A stretch of DNA of 64,000 nucleotides from NCBI GenBank assembly GCA_016744335.1, contig JADGEO010000014.1, positions 1 through 64,000 on the forward strand, in the 5' to 3' direction. Source of the DNA: Anaerolineales bacterium. GTDB lineage: Bacteria > Chloroflexota > Anaerolineae > Anaerolineales > Villigracilaceae. The first letter of the stretch is position 1. Each line of letters begins with the position of its first letter. Under the pieces are notes generated by a model that was not told the DNA's origin, did not search any database, and saw only the letters and a program-made list of their open reading frames with translations. The position numbers and the translations under genes were made by a program. Shown one piece after another: positions 53,391 through 61,547 of the stretch.

Positions 53391-54560
53391 ATGAGTGACA
53401 CCGCTTTATTTCCCCTGACAGATGAACACAAAATGATTCTTGATGCCGCCCGAGATTTTGCTCAAAATGAAATCGAACCTATATCAGCAGAATTTGATGA
53501 AAGTGGAAAATTCCCATCTATAACCATCAAAAAAATGGGAGAAATGGGCTTCATGGGCATTGAAGTCCCCGAAGATTATGGCGGCGCAGGGATGGACACT
53601 TTAGCTTATGTTTTAGCCCTAGAAGAAATCAGCAAAGCCGATGCATCACACGGGACAATTATGTCGGTGAACAACTCTTTATTTTGTCATGGCATTTTGA
53701 AATTTGGCACAGAAGATCAAAAGAAGAGATTCATATTTCCCGTTGCTTCAGGTGAAAAAGTAGGTGCTTATTCTTTAACAGAGCCAATGTCTGGCTCAGA
53801 TGCGGCGACCATGCGAAGTAGCGCAGTTCGAGATGGGGATGACTATATAATCAACGGACGCAAGTCTTGGGTCACGGGTGGTCCTGTTGCCGATTATGTG
53901 GTTGTATATGTAGTCACCGACCCTGATAAAGGCGCAAAAGGCATCACTGCTTTTATCACAGATGCAAATCAGGCAGGCTTTGTGCGTGGTAAAAAAGAGC
54001 CAAAATTGGGCATCCGCGCCTCTGCAACCAGCGAAATTGTTTACGAAGATTATCGTTGTTCTGCAGAAAACATGCTCGGCAAAGAGGGCGATGGGTTTAA
54101 AATTGCCATGACAGTTTTAGATGTTGGTAGAATTGGCATTGCATCGCAGGCTCTAGGTATTGCAGAAGCATCTTATAGTGCCGCACTTAGTTATGCGCGT
54201 GAACGCGAATCATTTGGCAAGAAAATTGGTCAATTTCAGGGAATTTCTTTTAAATTAGCCGATATGAAAACCCGCATCGAAGCCGCTCGCTTGCTCGTTT
54301 ATAATGCCGCTATGGCAAAAGAACGCTCTAAGACAACCAACGAGCGCTTTACCTTAGCCGCATCTATGGCAAAACTCTATGCCTCAGAAACTGCGATGTT
54401 TTGCGCTCACGCCTCTGTGCAAATTCACGGCGGGATGGGCTACAGCAAAGAATATCCCGTAGAACGATATTTTCGTGATGCAAAAATTACCGAAATTTAC
54501 GAGGGAACGAGCGAAATTCAACGCTTGGTGATTTCTCGTTTAGAAACGGGTTTGCGCTAG
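53391..54560 (+). CDS. Acyl-CoA dehydrogenase
   Basis: A 389-residue FAD enzyme that introduces the alpha-beta double bond in acyl-CoA. It shows the three-domain pattern: helical N-terminus (LTDEHKMILDAARDFAQNEI), the FAD strand region (AYSLTEPMSGSDAATM, INGRKSWVTGG) and the C-terminal ERESFGKKIGQFQ, QIHGGMGYSKEYPVERYFRD with EGTSEIQRL, whose region carries the catalytic Glu in this family. The open frame extends to 53340, but AAAGGAG lies seven to eight bases before the ATG at 53391, and homology begins there. No electron-transfer flavoprotein gene is adjacent. Confidence 0.95.
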   Translation: MSDTALFPLTDEHKMILDAARDFAQNEIEPISAEFDESGKFPSITIKKMGEMGFMGIEVPEDYGGAGMDTLAYVLALEEISKADASHGTIMSVNNSLFCHGILKFGTEDQKKRFIFPVASGEKVGAYSLTEPMSGSDAATMRSSAVRDGDDYIINGRKSWVTGGPVADYVVVYVVTDPDKGAKGITAFITDANQAGFVRGKKEPKLGIRASATSEIVYEDYRCSAENMLGKEGDGFKIAMTVLDVGRIGIASQALGIAEASYSAALSYARERESFGKKIGQFQGISFKLADMKTRIEAARLLVYNAAMAKERSKTTNERFTLAASMAKLYASETAMFCAHASVQIHGGMGYSKEYPVERYFRDAKITEIYEGTSEIQRLVISRLETGLR

Positions 54561-54593
54561 TTTGCTGGTCTTTGTACTTGATTTTTTCTTCGA

Positions 54594-54629
54594 GACCCTA
54601 AAAGTTCCTGAAAACTTTTAGGGTCTTTT
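54594..54629 (+). terminator. Terminator after the acyl-CoA dehydrogenase gene
   Basis: GACCCTAAAAGTT, CCTGA-type loop, then the complement and CTTTT. Confidence 0.85.
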
Positions 54630-54633
54630 GGTG

Positions 54634-54646
54634 TAAAATAATATCA
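54634..54646 (+). promoter_or_regulatory. -10-like box before the glycosyltransferase
   Basis: TAAAAT (54634-54639) ends seven bases before the ATG at 54647, and no SD is visible. No good -35 is present because the terminator occupies the place. Confidence 0.35.
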
Positions 54647-55672
54647 ATGTCTTCTCTAGAACTCCCCTCTCTCTCCATCATCCTTCCCGCTTATAACGAA
54701 GGTGAAAATATATACGCCAACATTTTACGTGTTTGTGAGACTTTGCGCGAGTATGATTTTGAATTGATCGTAGTAGATGATGGTAGCGCAGATAACACCT
54801 ACAGCGAAGTCAAACGCGCCGAAGATGAGGGCTATCCTGTACAAGCGATTTTGCAGGAATTGAATCGTGGTAAAGGTGCCTCCCTTTTTTATGGTTTCGA
54901 ATTTACAACTGGTGAAATAATTGCTTTTCTCGATGCCGATTTAGAAATTGCTCCCGAATATCTTCTTGATTTACTCAAAATTATGGAAGAAGAAAAGGCA
55001 GATGTGGTTGCTGGCGTAAAGGATATGAGTAAGAATCAATTCCCTTGGGCGCGCCGTATGATGAGCAACACCTACCGCCAGAGTGTATCTTTTCTTTTTG
55101 GCTTATCAATCTCTGATACGCAAACGGGGATCAAATTATTTAAACGTGAAGTTTTGGAAGCCACTGTGCCACGTTTGAGCATTAGTCGATTTGCTTTTGA
55201 TATAGAATTACTTCTTGCCGCATCCCGCTTTGGTTATAAAATTGTTGAGTATCCAGTAAAAATTATTTATAGTCGCAGTGGCAATTTGGGCAGAATGAGT
55301 TCAAGCAATATCTTTGGTGCATTCAAAGATACCCTCTCAATTTACGTGCGCGCGAGTTTTTGGCGTTGGTTAGATCCTAGTAGAAGTATGCAAATTTGGA
55401 TGCTTCTTTTTGTAATTGGCATTTTTCTTTTTGGCGTTGGGGTCGGGAAATTGCTCACTCCCGTCATTTTGCATGGGTCGGTGAAGTCCGTTTTTCGCAT
55501 TATCGCGCTACAGTTTTTACCAACCCTGCTCCGCGATTGGATTTTGCTCATTGGCGGTTTTCTGCTTATTATTTTTGGCTCCGTTCAACTTAATAAAAAA
55601 TTATTAGAAGCCTTTGTTCGCCGTGATCACGGTGATGATTTAGCTGGTATTTTTAGAAAAAAGAAATCCTAA
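54647..55672 (+). CDS. Family 2 glycosyltransferase with C-terminal membrane helices
   Basis: A 341-residue enzyme. The GT-A domain (about 1-225) has LPAYNEGENI, VVDDGSADNTYSEV and FLDADLEIAPEYLL, the DxD-type nucleotide-sugar site. SDTQTGIKLFKREVL and a basic FKDTLSIYVR precede two membrane helices (about 248-268 and 292-318). This is the polyprenyl-phosphate sugar transferase (DPM1/GtrB) pattern: moves a sugar from a nucleotide donor to a lipid carrier. The sugar is unknown. It has no SD, and a -10-like box precedes the ATG. Confidence 0.88.
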   Translation: MSSLELPSLSIILPAYNEGENIYANILRVCETLREYDFELIVVDDGSADNTYSEVKRAEDEGYPVQAILQELNRGKGASLFYGFEFTTGEIIAFLDADLEIAPEYLLDLLKIMEEEKADVVAGVKDMSKNQFPWARRMMSNTYRQSVSFLFGLSISDTQTGIKLFKREVLEATVPRLSISRFAFDIELLLAASRFGYKIVEYPVKIIYSRSGNLGRMSSSNIFGAFKDTLSIYVRASFWRWLDPSRSMQIWMLLFVIGIFLFGVGVGKLLTPVILHGSVKSVFRIIALQFLPTLLRDWILLIGGFLLIIFGSVQLNKKLLEAFVRRDHGDDLAGIFRKKKS

Positions 55673-55724
55673 TGAATCTGTCTATCAAAAATTGCACAAT
55701 TCATCTAACCTATGGGCAAATCCT

Positions 55725-56474
55725 ATGACAAAATATCGCGCCATCTTTTTTGACCTTGGTAAAACGATCCTTTATCCAAAATCTGCGTGGCAGGCTGTTT
55801 TTTTGCGTGCAAATAAAGCTCTTGCTTGCTCTTTGGATGAGCAGGATATTCCTATAGATAAAAACACTTTCCCTTATGAATTTGCCGAACGCCTTAATAG
55901 ATATTATGTAGATAGAGAGACCACGCTCCGCGAATTGGGGATAATGCAATTGCTCGAACAACTTCTTGCAGAGAAGGGATTTGACGACACGCCTGGCCCA
56001 AAGTTGCGCGTTGCGCTAAACGCTTTTTATGCCATTACACAACAAAATTGGCTCCTCGAGGAGGACGCGTATCCCGTTTTAGATGCGTTGAAGCTGATGG
56101 GCTTCAAGCTTGCTCTTCTCTCTAATGCGGCAGACGATGCTGATGTGCAGGCACTTATAGACAAATATAGGTTGCGCCATTATTTTGACTTTGTCCGCTC
56201 TTCTGCAAAGGTGGGGTACAGAAAACCTCATGCTCATATTTTCAACGAAGCCCTTAGCGCGATGAATCTTTTTCCTGAACAATGCGTGATGGTTGGCGAC
56301 ACCCTTGATGCTGATATTTTGGGTGCGAATAAACTGGACATTTACAGCGTGTGGATTAATCGCCGCGTTAATAGAGAGACAAAAACATTGGTAGATATTC
56401 ATCCTAAGGCGGTCATTCAGAAGTTGGATGAATTGCCGCAGTTACTATTGTCGATTTCAGATGGGTTTGGTTAG
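55725..56474 (+). CDS. HAD-superfamily hydrolase
   Basis: About 249 residues. It has the nucleophile motif IFFDLGKTILYPK, motif II LLSNAADDAD, motif III Lys in KVGYRKPHAHIF and motif IV MVGDTLDADILGA. The first motif has Gly where the second Asp (DxDGT) is common: DLGKT. Dephosphorylation is expected but the missing general acid makes the activity uncertain. The frame opens earlier with TTG at 55692; the ATG at 55725 fits the conserved start. It follows the glycosyltransferase closely on the same strand. Confidence 0.83.
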   Translation: MTKYRAIFFDLGKTILYPKSAWQAVFLRANKALACSLDEQDIPIDKNTFPYEFAERLNRYYVDRETTLRELGIMQLLEQLLAEKGFDDTPGPKLRVALNAFYAITQQNWLLEEDAYPVLDALKLMGFKLALLSNAADDADVQALIDKYRLRHYFDFVRSSAKVGYRKPHAHIFNEALSAMNLFPEQCVMVGDTLDADILGANKLDIYSVWINRRVNRETKTLVDIHPKAVIQKLDELPQLLLSISDGFG

Positions 56475-56632
56475 ATGGCACCCTGTTTACGTTAGAAAAT
56501 GTTGAAGGCGACTCCCTGGATCGAGACAAGTTGGTCTCGGACGCGTTATTCTAGAATTTTCTGATTTTGATTGACTTCCCCATCCTTTTTTTATATACTT
56601 TCCCAACATTCACATATACAAGGAGATAAAAT

Positions 56633-57718
56633 ATGAACAGTCTTGATGCTATTCTTGAGGTTGCGATTGGTTTGGTTTTTGTTTGGCTTATTCTTAGTGG
56701 GGCAACAATGGAAGCACAGAATGTTTTTAGTAGAATTTTTCAGAAGCGGGCAAAATTTCTGAAAGGGGCAATTTTAGATATGTTTGGGGGAGAAGAAGAA
56801 TATCTAGATGCGTTTTACGAGCATCCCGCTATTGAGAAGTTGAATAGAAAAGGATTTTTTAATAGAGAAAAACGTCCAGACTATATACCTAACTCTGTTT
56901 TTGCGGAAGTGGCTGTTGAGGTGTTATTTAATTTAGGCGTTGACGAGAAAAACAAAAAAGCAGATAGTGCTTCGCTTGGTGCAATTATCGACCAAGTTGA
57001 GGCAATTAATAAAAAGAATTCAAAGCTGGCGTATAGCCTTCGCTACCTTATGCCTCAGTTTGATGGTGATGAGATAGTTTCAACAGCGAAAGATTTTGAA
57101 CAAAAAGCGGGAGAGATAAGAAAAAATGCCGAAAAATGGTTTGATAGCACAATGACAAGTGCTTCTTTTTGGTATAAAGAAAAAGCGCAATTGACCGCGT
57201 TTTTCATCGGGTTTTTGATTGCTTTAGCCATTAATGTAGATACGATTACTATTGCAGAGCAATTATGGCGTGACCCAACTATGCGCCAGACTCTTGTTGC
57301 TCAAGCGGCATCTATGGAGGTTGATGGCGAGCCTATCCCCGTTGGTGATGTTGAAGCGTATTATCAAGAAATCAACCTGCCTGTTGGGTGGACTTCGGAA
57401 CTTCTGGCAACCACATCTTGCCCTAGCCTTTCTATAGAAAGTAACTCTGTTATTTTCGCAATGGATGGGGGCTGTTATCAAATATCTAATATGCCTGCGT
57501 TTAATGACGGATGGGGCTGGCTTATTAAGATTCTTGGTTTGACGATGAGTGCCTTTGCCGCAATGCAAGGCGCGCCTTTCTGGTTTGATATGATTGATAA
57601 AATTTTGCGCATCAGTGGAAAATCAAATGGCCAAGATGAGGAAGATAGCACCTCATCGGCTTTAACGTCATCGACAGCCTCGCTACCAACGACCTCTGAA
57701 TCTCAGGCTGTGGGGTAA
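56633..57718 (+). CDS. Membrane protein of unknown function
   Basis: A 361-residue protein. An N-terminal helix (about 6-26, VAIGLVFVWLILSGATMEAQ) is followed by a large charged region with a His/Arg-rich YIPNSVFAEV stretch, a helix at about 187-206, an extracytoplasmic stretch with two Cys (SCPSLS, GGCYQI) and another helix (about 300-315). The tail is Ser/Thr-rich. The N-terminal pattern recalls a widespread uncharacterised family with EHPAIEKL-type and PDYIP motifs. A SD (AAGGAGAT) precedes the ATG. Function is unknown. Confidence 0.75.
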   Translation: MNSLDAILEVAIGLVFVWLILSGATMEAQNVFSRIFQKRAKFLKGAILDMFGGEEEYLDAFYEHPAIEKLNRKGFFNREKRPDYIPNSVFAEVAVEVLFNLGVDEKNKKADSASLGAIIDQVEAINKKNSKLAYSLRYLMPQFDGDEIVSTAKDFEQKAGEIRKNAEKWFDSTMTSASFWYKEKAQLTAFFIGFLIALAINVDTITIAEQLWRDPTMRQTLVAQAASMEVDGEPIPVGDVEAYYQEINLPVGWTSELLATTSCPSLSIESNSVIFAMDGGCYQISNMPAFNDGWGWLIKILGLTMSAFAAMQGAPFWFDMIDKILRISGKSNGQDEEDSTSSALTSSTASLPTTSESQAVG

Positions 57719-57751
57719 AAAGACTTAATATCTTAGACTTACGATAGAAAT

Positions 57752-57788
57752 CTTGTGAGAGTTCCTAAGCTTTCACAAGGTTTTTTTA
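57752..57788 (+). terminator. Terminator after the unassigned membrane protein gene
   Basis: CTTGTGA and TCACAAG pair with an inner AG..CT extension, then seven T residues. Confidence 0.75.
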
Positions 57789-57791
57789 TTC

Positions 57792-57817
57792 GTGGCGCAA
57801 GATGAATCTTGCGTTAC
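57792..57817. repeat. Dispersed palindrome, GCGCAAGAT family, copy 3
   Basis: GTGGCGCAAGAT, GA, ATCTTGCGTTAC. It ends ten bases before the rarA ATG and overlaps the -10-like TACAAT (57815-57820), so it could affect rarA expression. Confidence 0.7.
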
Positions 57818-57826
57818 AATATCTCT
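57815..57826 (+). promoter_or_regulatory. -10-like box before rarA
   Basis: TACAAT (57815-57820) ends six bases before the ATG at 57827; no SD is present. Part of it lies in the GCGCAAGAT palindrome. Confidence 0.4.
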
Positions 57827-59230
57827 ATGGCAGACTTATTCGACCACCAAATGCAAGAAAGACTTAAAAAAGAAGCTCCCCTCGCGGCGCGGATGCGTCC
57901 GCGCACGCTCGATGAATATGTGGGCCAGGAGCATATCGTTGGAGAAGGTAAATTGCTTCGGCGCGCCATTGAAGCCGATCGCCTATTTGCCTCTATTTTA
58001 CTCTGGGGTCCACCTGGCACGGGGAAAACGACTCTAGCGCAAATTATCGCCAACCAGACCAAATCGCATTTTGAGACTCTCTCTGCTGTTTTGGATGGCA
58101 AGCCGCGCCTTCGAGAAGTTGTCAAAGAAGCGCAGGAGCGGCGCAAACTCTATAATATCCCCACCATCCTTTTTGTAGACGAAATTCACCGCTGGAACAA
58201 AGCCCAGCAAGATGCACTTTTACCTTATGTGGAGAATGGGACAATTACCTTGATTGGGGCGACTACGGAGAATCCCTTTTTTGAGGTGATTGGCGCGCTG
58301 GTGTCGCGCTCGCGTGTTTTCCAGTTGCGTGGACTCAATCAGCGTGAGTGCGGCGTTTTACTTAACCGTGCCCTCGCAGACGAGACGCGGGGATTTGGTT
58401 CCCGCCGTATCGAACTATCTGAAACAGCACGCAAGCATCTCGTCGAGTTCGCAACAGGAGATGCTCGGAACGCGTTAAATGCGCTGGAGTTGGCAGTAGA
58501 ATCCACCGAAGCCGACGCGGATGGAATCGTCCAGATTACCTTAGAAGTGGCGCAAGAATCTATTCAGCGGCGGGCAGTGTTATACGATAAAGATGGCGAT
58601 TCGCATTATGACACGGTTTCGGCGTTTATCAAATCGGTGCGTGGTTCAGACCCAGATGCCGCGCTTTATTGGCTGGCAAAGATGATTTACGCGGGCGAAG
58701 ACCCTCGTTTTATTTTACGTCGATTGCTGATTTTGGCAGGCGAAGACATTGGTTTAGCTGACCCCAACGCCCTCGTAGTCACCGCTTCGGCACTGACTGC
58801 TTTTGAGTTTGTAGGGATGCCCGAGGGGATTTACTCGATCGTAGAAGCAACGCTTTATTTGGCGACTGCGCCAAAATCGAATAGTACTGGTGCGTATTTC
58901 AAGGCGTTGAAGCGATTGGAAGATCAGGGGCAAGTTTCGGTGCCGAATCATCTTAAAGATAGCAATAAAGATGCCGCCGCGCTGGGGCATGGGAAAGGCT
59001 ATATTTATCCGCATGAAGGTGATGGGCATTTTGCCCCCCAACAATACTTGCCCAAACGCTTGCTGGGGACGTATTTTTATAAACCTTCTGCAGAAGGTTA
59101 TGAAGCGGAGATTGGCGCACGTTTGGATGCTTGGCGTGAAGCACAGCGCAAGGCGTTGGGCGTTGAAGAATATGAATTTGCGCCTGAATTGGGGGAGGAG
59201 AAGATTAAAGGGATGAAGCGGCAAAAATAA
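57827..59230 (+). CDS. rarA: Replication-associated recombination protein A (RarA/MgsA)
   Basis: A 467-residue AAA+ ATPase of the clamp-loader type that acts at stalled replication forks. It shows MRPRTLDEYVGQEHIVGEGKLLRRAIE, Walker A WGPPGTGKTTLA, Walker B FVDEIHRWNKAQQDALLPYVE, GATTENPFFEV and the C-terminal DPDAALYWLAKMIYAGEDPRFILRRL. The frame can be opened six codons further up, but that part overlaps the palindrome; MADLFDHQ at 57827 is better. The start has no SD. An M48/YgjP-type metallopeptidase gene follows after 34 bases. Confidence 0.95.
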   Translation: MADLFDHQMQERLKKEAPLAARMRPRTLDEYVGQEHIVGEGKLLRRAIEADRLFASILLWGPPGTGKTTLAQIIANQTKSHFETLSAVLDGKPRLREVVKEAQERRKLYNIPTILFVDEIHRWNKAQQDALLPYVENGTITLIGATTENPFFEVIGALVSRSRVFQLRGLNQRECGVLLNRALADETRGFGSRRIELSETARKHLVEFATGDARNALNALELAVESTEADADGIVQITLEVAQESIQRRAVLYDKDGDSHYDTVSAFIKSVRGSDPDAALYWLAKMIYAGEDPRFILRRLLILAGEDIGLADPNALVVTASALTAFEFVGMPEGIYSIVEATLYLATAPKSNSTGAYFKALKRLEDQGQVSVPNHLKDSNKDAAALGHGKGYIYPHEGDGHFAPQQYLPKRLLGTYFYKPSAEGYEAEIGARLDAWREAQRKALGVEEYEFAPELGEEKIKGMKRQK

Positions 59231-59264
59231 CCTATTCTTTGCTCCTTTGCACTAAAAAAACACT

Positions 59265-59936
59265 ATGCCCACCATAAACAAAATAATCCGCACAAAACGA
59301 AAAACAATTGCCCTCATCGTAGAGTCAAACGGTGATTTAATTATCCGCGCCCCAAAACGTGCGACAAAGAGAGAGATCAACGCGCTGGTCAAAAAGCACG
59401 CAGATTGGATTGTGGAGAAGCAAGACGAAGTGCGCAAAGAGCAAGAGGCTTTTACGCCACGCCAATTTGCAGAAGGCGAAGAATTTTATTTTTTAGGGAA
59501 AAGTTATGCTTTGCAATATACAGGGGCTAAAAAATCAACGCTAAGATTGTGGGGAGAAAAACTTCAAGTGGCTAGATCTGTGCAGGAAAAACCAGAAAGA
59601 GTTATTGAGCAATGGTATAAAAAAGAAGCTCGTCAGATTTTTACCGAGCGTGTTAACTTTTATGCTGAAAAGTACGGTTTTGAATATAATAAGCTAAAGC
59701 TTTCCTCCGCAAAAAGACGCTGGGGGTCGTGTAGTTCAATTGGAAATATTAATCTAACGTGGAGATTGGTGATGGCTCCCCCTGAGATTATTGATTATGT
59801 GGTGGTGCACGAGTTATGCCATTTGCGAGAGCAAAATCATTCAAAAGCATTTTGGGCACAGGTAGGAGCGATTATGCCCAATTATAAAGCGCGGCGAAAA
59901 TGGCTAAAGGAAAATGGAAGACGATTTTCTTGGTGA
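59265..59936 (+). CDS. YgjP/M48-type zinc metallopeptidase
   Basis: A 223-residue soluble protein of the DUF45/YgjP family. The zinc motif is H182-E183-x-x-H186 in VVHELCHLREQNHS, with a further His near. The upstream beta region includes SSAKRRWGSCSSIGNINLTWRL, which is characteristic. It may cut unfolded or specific proteins, but no substrate is known. It starts 34 bases after rarA, and a terminator hairpin follows. Confidence 0.88.
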   Translation: MPTINKIIRTKRKTIALIVESNGDLIIRAPKRATKREINALVKKHADWIVEKQDEVRKEQEAFTPRQFAEGEEFYFLGKSYALQYTGAKKSTLRLWGEKLQVARSVQEKPERVIEQWYKKEARQIFTERVNFYAEKYGFEYNKLKLSSAKRRWGSCSSIGNINLTWRLVMAPPEIIDYVVVHELCHLREQNHSKAFWAQVGAIMPNYKARRKWLKENGRRFSW

Positions 59937-59948
59937 AAAACGAAAAAT

Positions 59949-59989
59949 AAAAAGAGCAACGAGAAATTAGATACTCGTTGCTCTTTTTT
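59949..59989 (+). terminator. Terminator after the metallopeptidase gene
   Basis: AAAGAGCAACGAG and CTCGTTGCTCTTT form the stem around a ten-base loop, followed by a T run. It also faces the convergent cyclophilin gene. Confidence 0.85.
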
Positions 59990-60011
59990 CTTACTTCCTA
60001 CTTCGTACTTC

Positions 60012-60782
60012 TTATTTCTCTTCTATCGTAACGCTTTCAATCAAATCGCCTTCAAAATCGGGGTTATATTGGGGGTCTCGGCGAGTGATATTATGAACAA
60101 CATCCATGCCTTCGATAACCTGACCAAAAATGGTATATCCACCATCAAGGAAAAGTGTAGGCAAGAAGGTGATAAAGAACTGACTGCCGTTGGTGTCAGG
60201 TCCTGCGTTAGCCATAGCAACTACGCCTTCTTTGTCAAAAGATAAATCGTTATTTTCATTCACAAATTGATAGCCGGGGTATTTGCCCATATCACCAGTG
60301 CCTGTGCCGCTTGGGTCGCCGCCTTGCGCCATAAACTCTTCAAGAACGCGGTGAAAAGTGGTGTTATCGTAATAGCCATCGCGTGCTAAGAAAACAAAAT
60401 TATTAACGGTGATGGGGGATTTGTCGGCATAAAGCTCAATAAGAAACTCCTCACCATTTTCCATTTTGAAGGTTGCAAAATAAGACGCTTCCGTGTCAAT
60501 GGTCATAGGCGGGGCTTCATCGTAATGCTTGCTGTCGTTTTCGGGAGCATCTTCGGTAGGTTCTTCTTCCTCCACTTCCTCTTCTTCTACCGGGGGAGCC
60601 TCTGTGGGCAGAGGCACATTCACTGGGGGAGAATCAGCAGGTGGAATTGCAGTATTATTTTGTGCTGTGGTTGCAATCCAAATCCCTATCACGGCAATAA
60701 CCAGAACAACTGCCGCTATGATGATATTTCTCTTTTGCTCTTTTTCTTGCTCGGCTTTCTTTTTGCTTTTTTTAGATGTCAT
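60012..60782 (-). CDS. Membrane-anchored cyclophilin-type peptidyl-prolyl isomerase
   Basis: A 256-residue protein. A Lys-rich N-terminus is followed by a membrane helix (about 18-38), an acidic Pro/Glu linker (about 45-90) and a cyclophilin domain (about 95-255). It shows FHRVLEEFMAQGGDPSGTGTG, GSQFFITFLPT and GYTIFGQVIEGMDVV, and the catalytic Arg in FHRV. It isomerises X-Pro bonds outside the membrane and helps fold exported proteins. A SD (AGGAGAT) precedes the ATG. It is a monocistronic gene. Confidence 0.94.
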   Translation of the reverse strand: MTSKKSKKKAEQEKEQKRNIIIAAVVLVIAVIGIWIATTAQNNTAIPPADSPPVNVPLPTEAPPVEEEEVEEEEPTEDAPENDSKHYDEAPPMTIDTEASYFATFKMENGEEFLIELYADKSPITVNNFVFLARDGYYDNTTFHRVLEEFMAQGGDPSGTGTGDMGKYPGYQFVNENNDLSFDKEGVVAMANAGPDTNGSQFFITFLPTLFLDGGYTIFGQVIEGMDVVHNITRRDPQYNPDFEGDLIESVTIEEK

Positions 60783-60914
60783 TTCTATCTCCTATAAATT
60801 TTTCTTTATTTTAGCGGGGATGTTATAAATGGGCAAATCTAATTTTCGCTTTGACCCACTCATTATTTTGTCTTAGAATAAACAGACTTATTCAACGAAT
60901 CACTGTGAGGAAAA

Positions 60915-61304
60915 ATGTCTCTAAAAAAAGAAGTTGTCGTTTCTGATAAAGCCCCCGAAGCCATCGGTCCTTATTCTGCAGGCATGAAGCTGGGCAATAT
61001 GGTCTACACTGCTGGGCAACTCCCCGTTGACCGCACCACTGGCAAAATTGTAGAGGGCGGCATCAGCGCAGAAGCGCGTCAGTCACTCACCAATCTCAAG
61101 CACGTTCTCGAATCCGCTGGCTCTGATTTGGCGCATGTTGTGAAAACCACCTGCTTTCTTGCCGATATGGGTGAGTTCGCCGAATTCAACGCCGTTTATG
61201 CCGAGTTTTTTACCGATAATCCCCCAGCTCGATCTACGGTGGCCGTTAAAACTTTGCCTCTCAACGTGCGAGTTGAAATAGAAGCAATTGCCTATATTCC
61301 TTAA
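60915..61304 (+). CDS. RidA-family enamine/imine deaminase
   Basis: A 129-residue protein of the YjgF/RidA fold. It shows the signature IGPYSAGMKLGNMVYTAGQLPVD, VVKTTCFLADMGEFAEFNAVY and the end RSTVAVKTLPLNVRVEIEAIA, where the Arg near RSTV and the terminal Glu make the active site. RidA hydrolyses reactive 2-aminoacrylate and other imines. A SD (GAGGAA) precedes the ATG. A GC-rich terminator follows directly. Confidence 0.95.
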   Translation: MSLKKEVVVSDKAPEAIGPYSAGMKLGNMVYTAGQLPVDRTTGKIVEGGISAEARQSLTNLKHVLESAGSDLAHVVKTTCFLADMGEFAEFNAVYAEFFTDNPPARSTVAVKTLPLNVRVEIEAIAYIP

Positions 61305-61313
61305 AAGCCATTT

Positions 61314-61354
61314 AAAAAGCCTCCGTTCCCCTTGAGGGAACGGAGGCTTTTTTG
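61314..61354 (+). terminator. Terminator after ridA
   Basis: AAGCCTCCGTTCCC and GGGAACGGAGGCTT, then T residues. Its CGTTCCC/GGGAACG core is shared with the hairpins at 41494 and 61497. Confidence 0.9.
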
Positions 61355-61496
61355 TTTAATTTGGATGATTGCGCTAACGCGCCGCGACGCGCGTGAACTT
61401 GAGCTTGTTTGCCCCTAGTCGGCGTTATACTAATCGTCAACGTGGAGTCACTAATGCTTGAGAATGTATAGTCTGTTAGTAACTATCAGAAATAAA

Positions 61497-61535
61497 CAGA
61501 GGAACCCGTTCCCTTCAAGGGAACGGGTTCCTCTG
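61497..61535. terminator. Perfect 17-bp hairpin between ridA and the recombinase gene
   Basis: CAGAGGAACCCGTTCCC, TTCAA, then the exact complement. It lies just beyond the end of the minus-strand recombinase gene. T runs are weak on both sides, so it may be a repeat used as a terminator. Confidence 0.65.
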
Positions 61536-61547
61536 CTCTATGAAATT

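Noticed and set aside
61305..61547. Attachment site or integrated element next to the recombinase-like gene
   Set aside because: No direct repeats, tRNA fragment or mobile genes flank it, and the protein lacks the catalytic residues.
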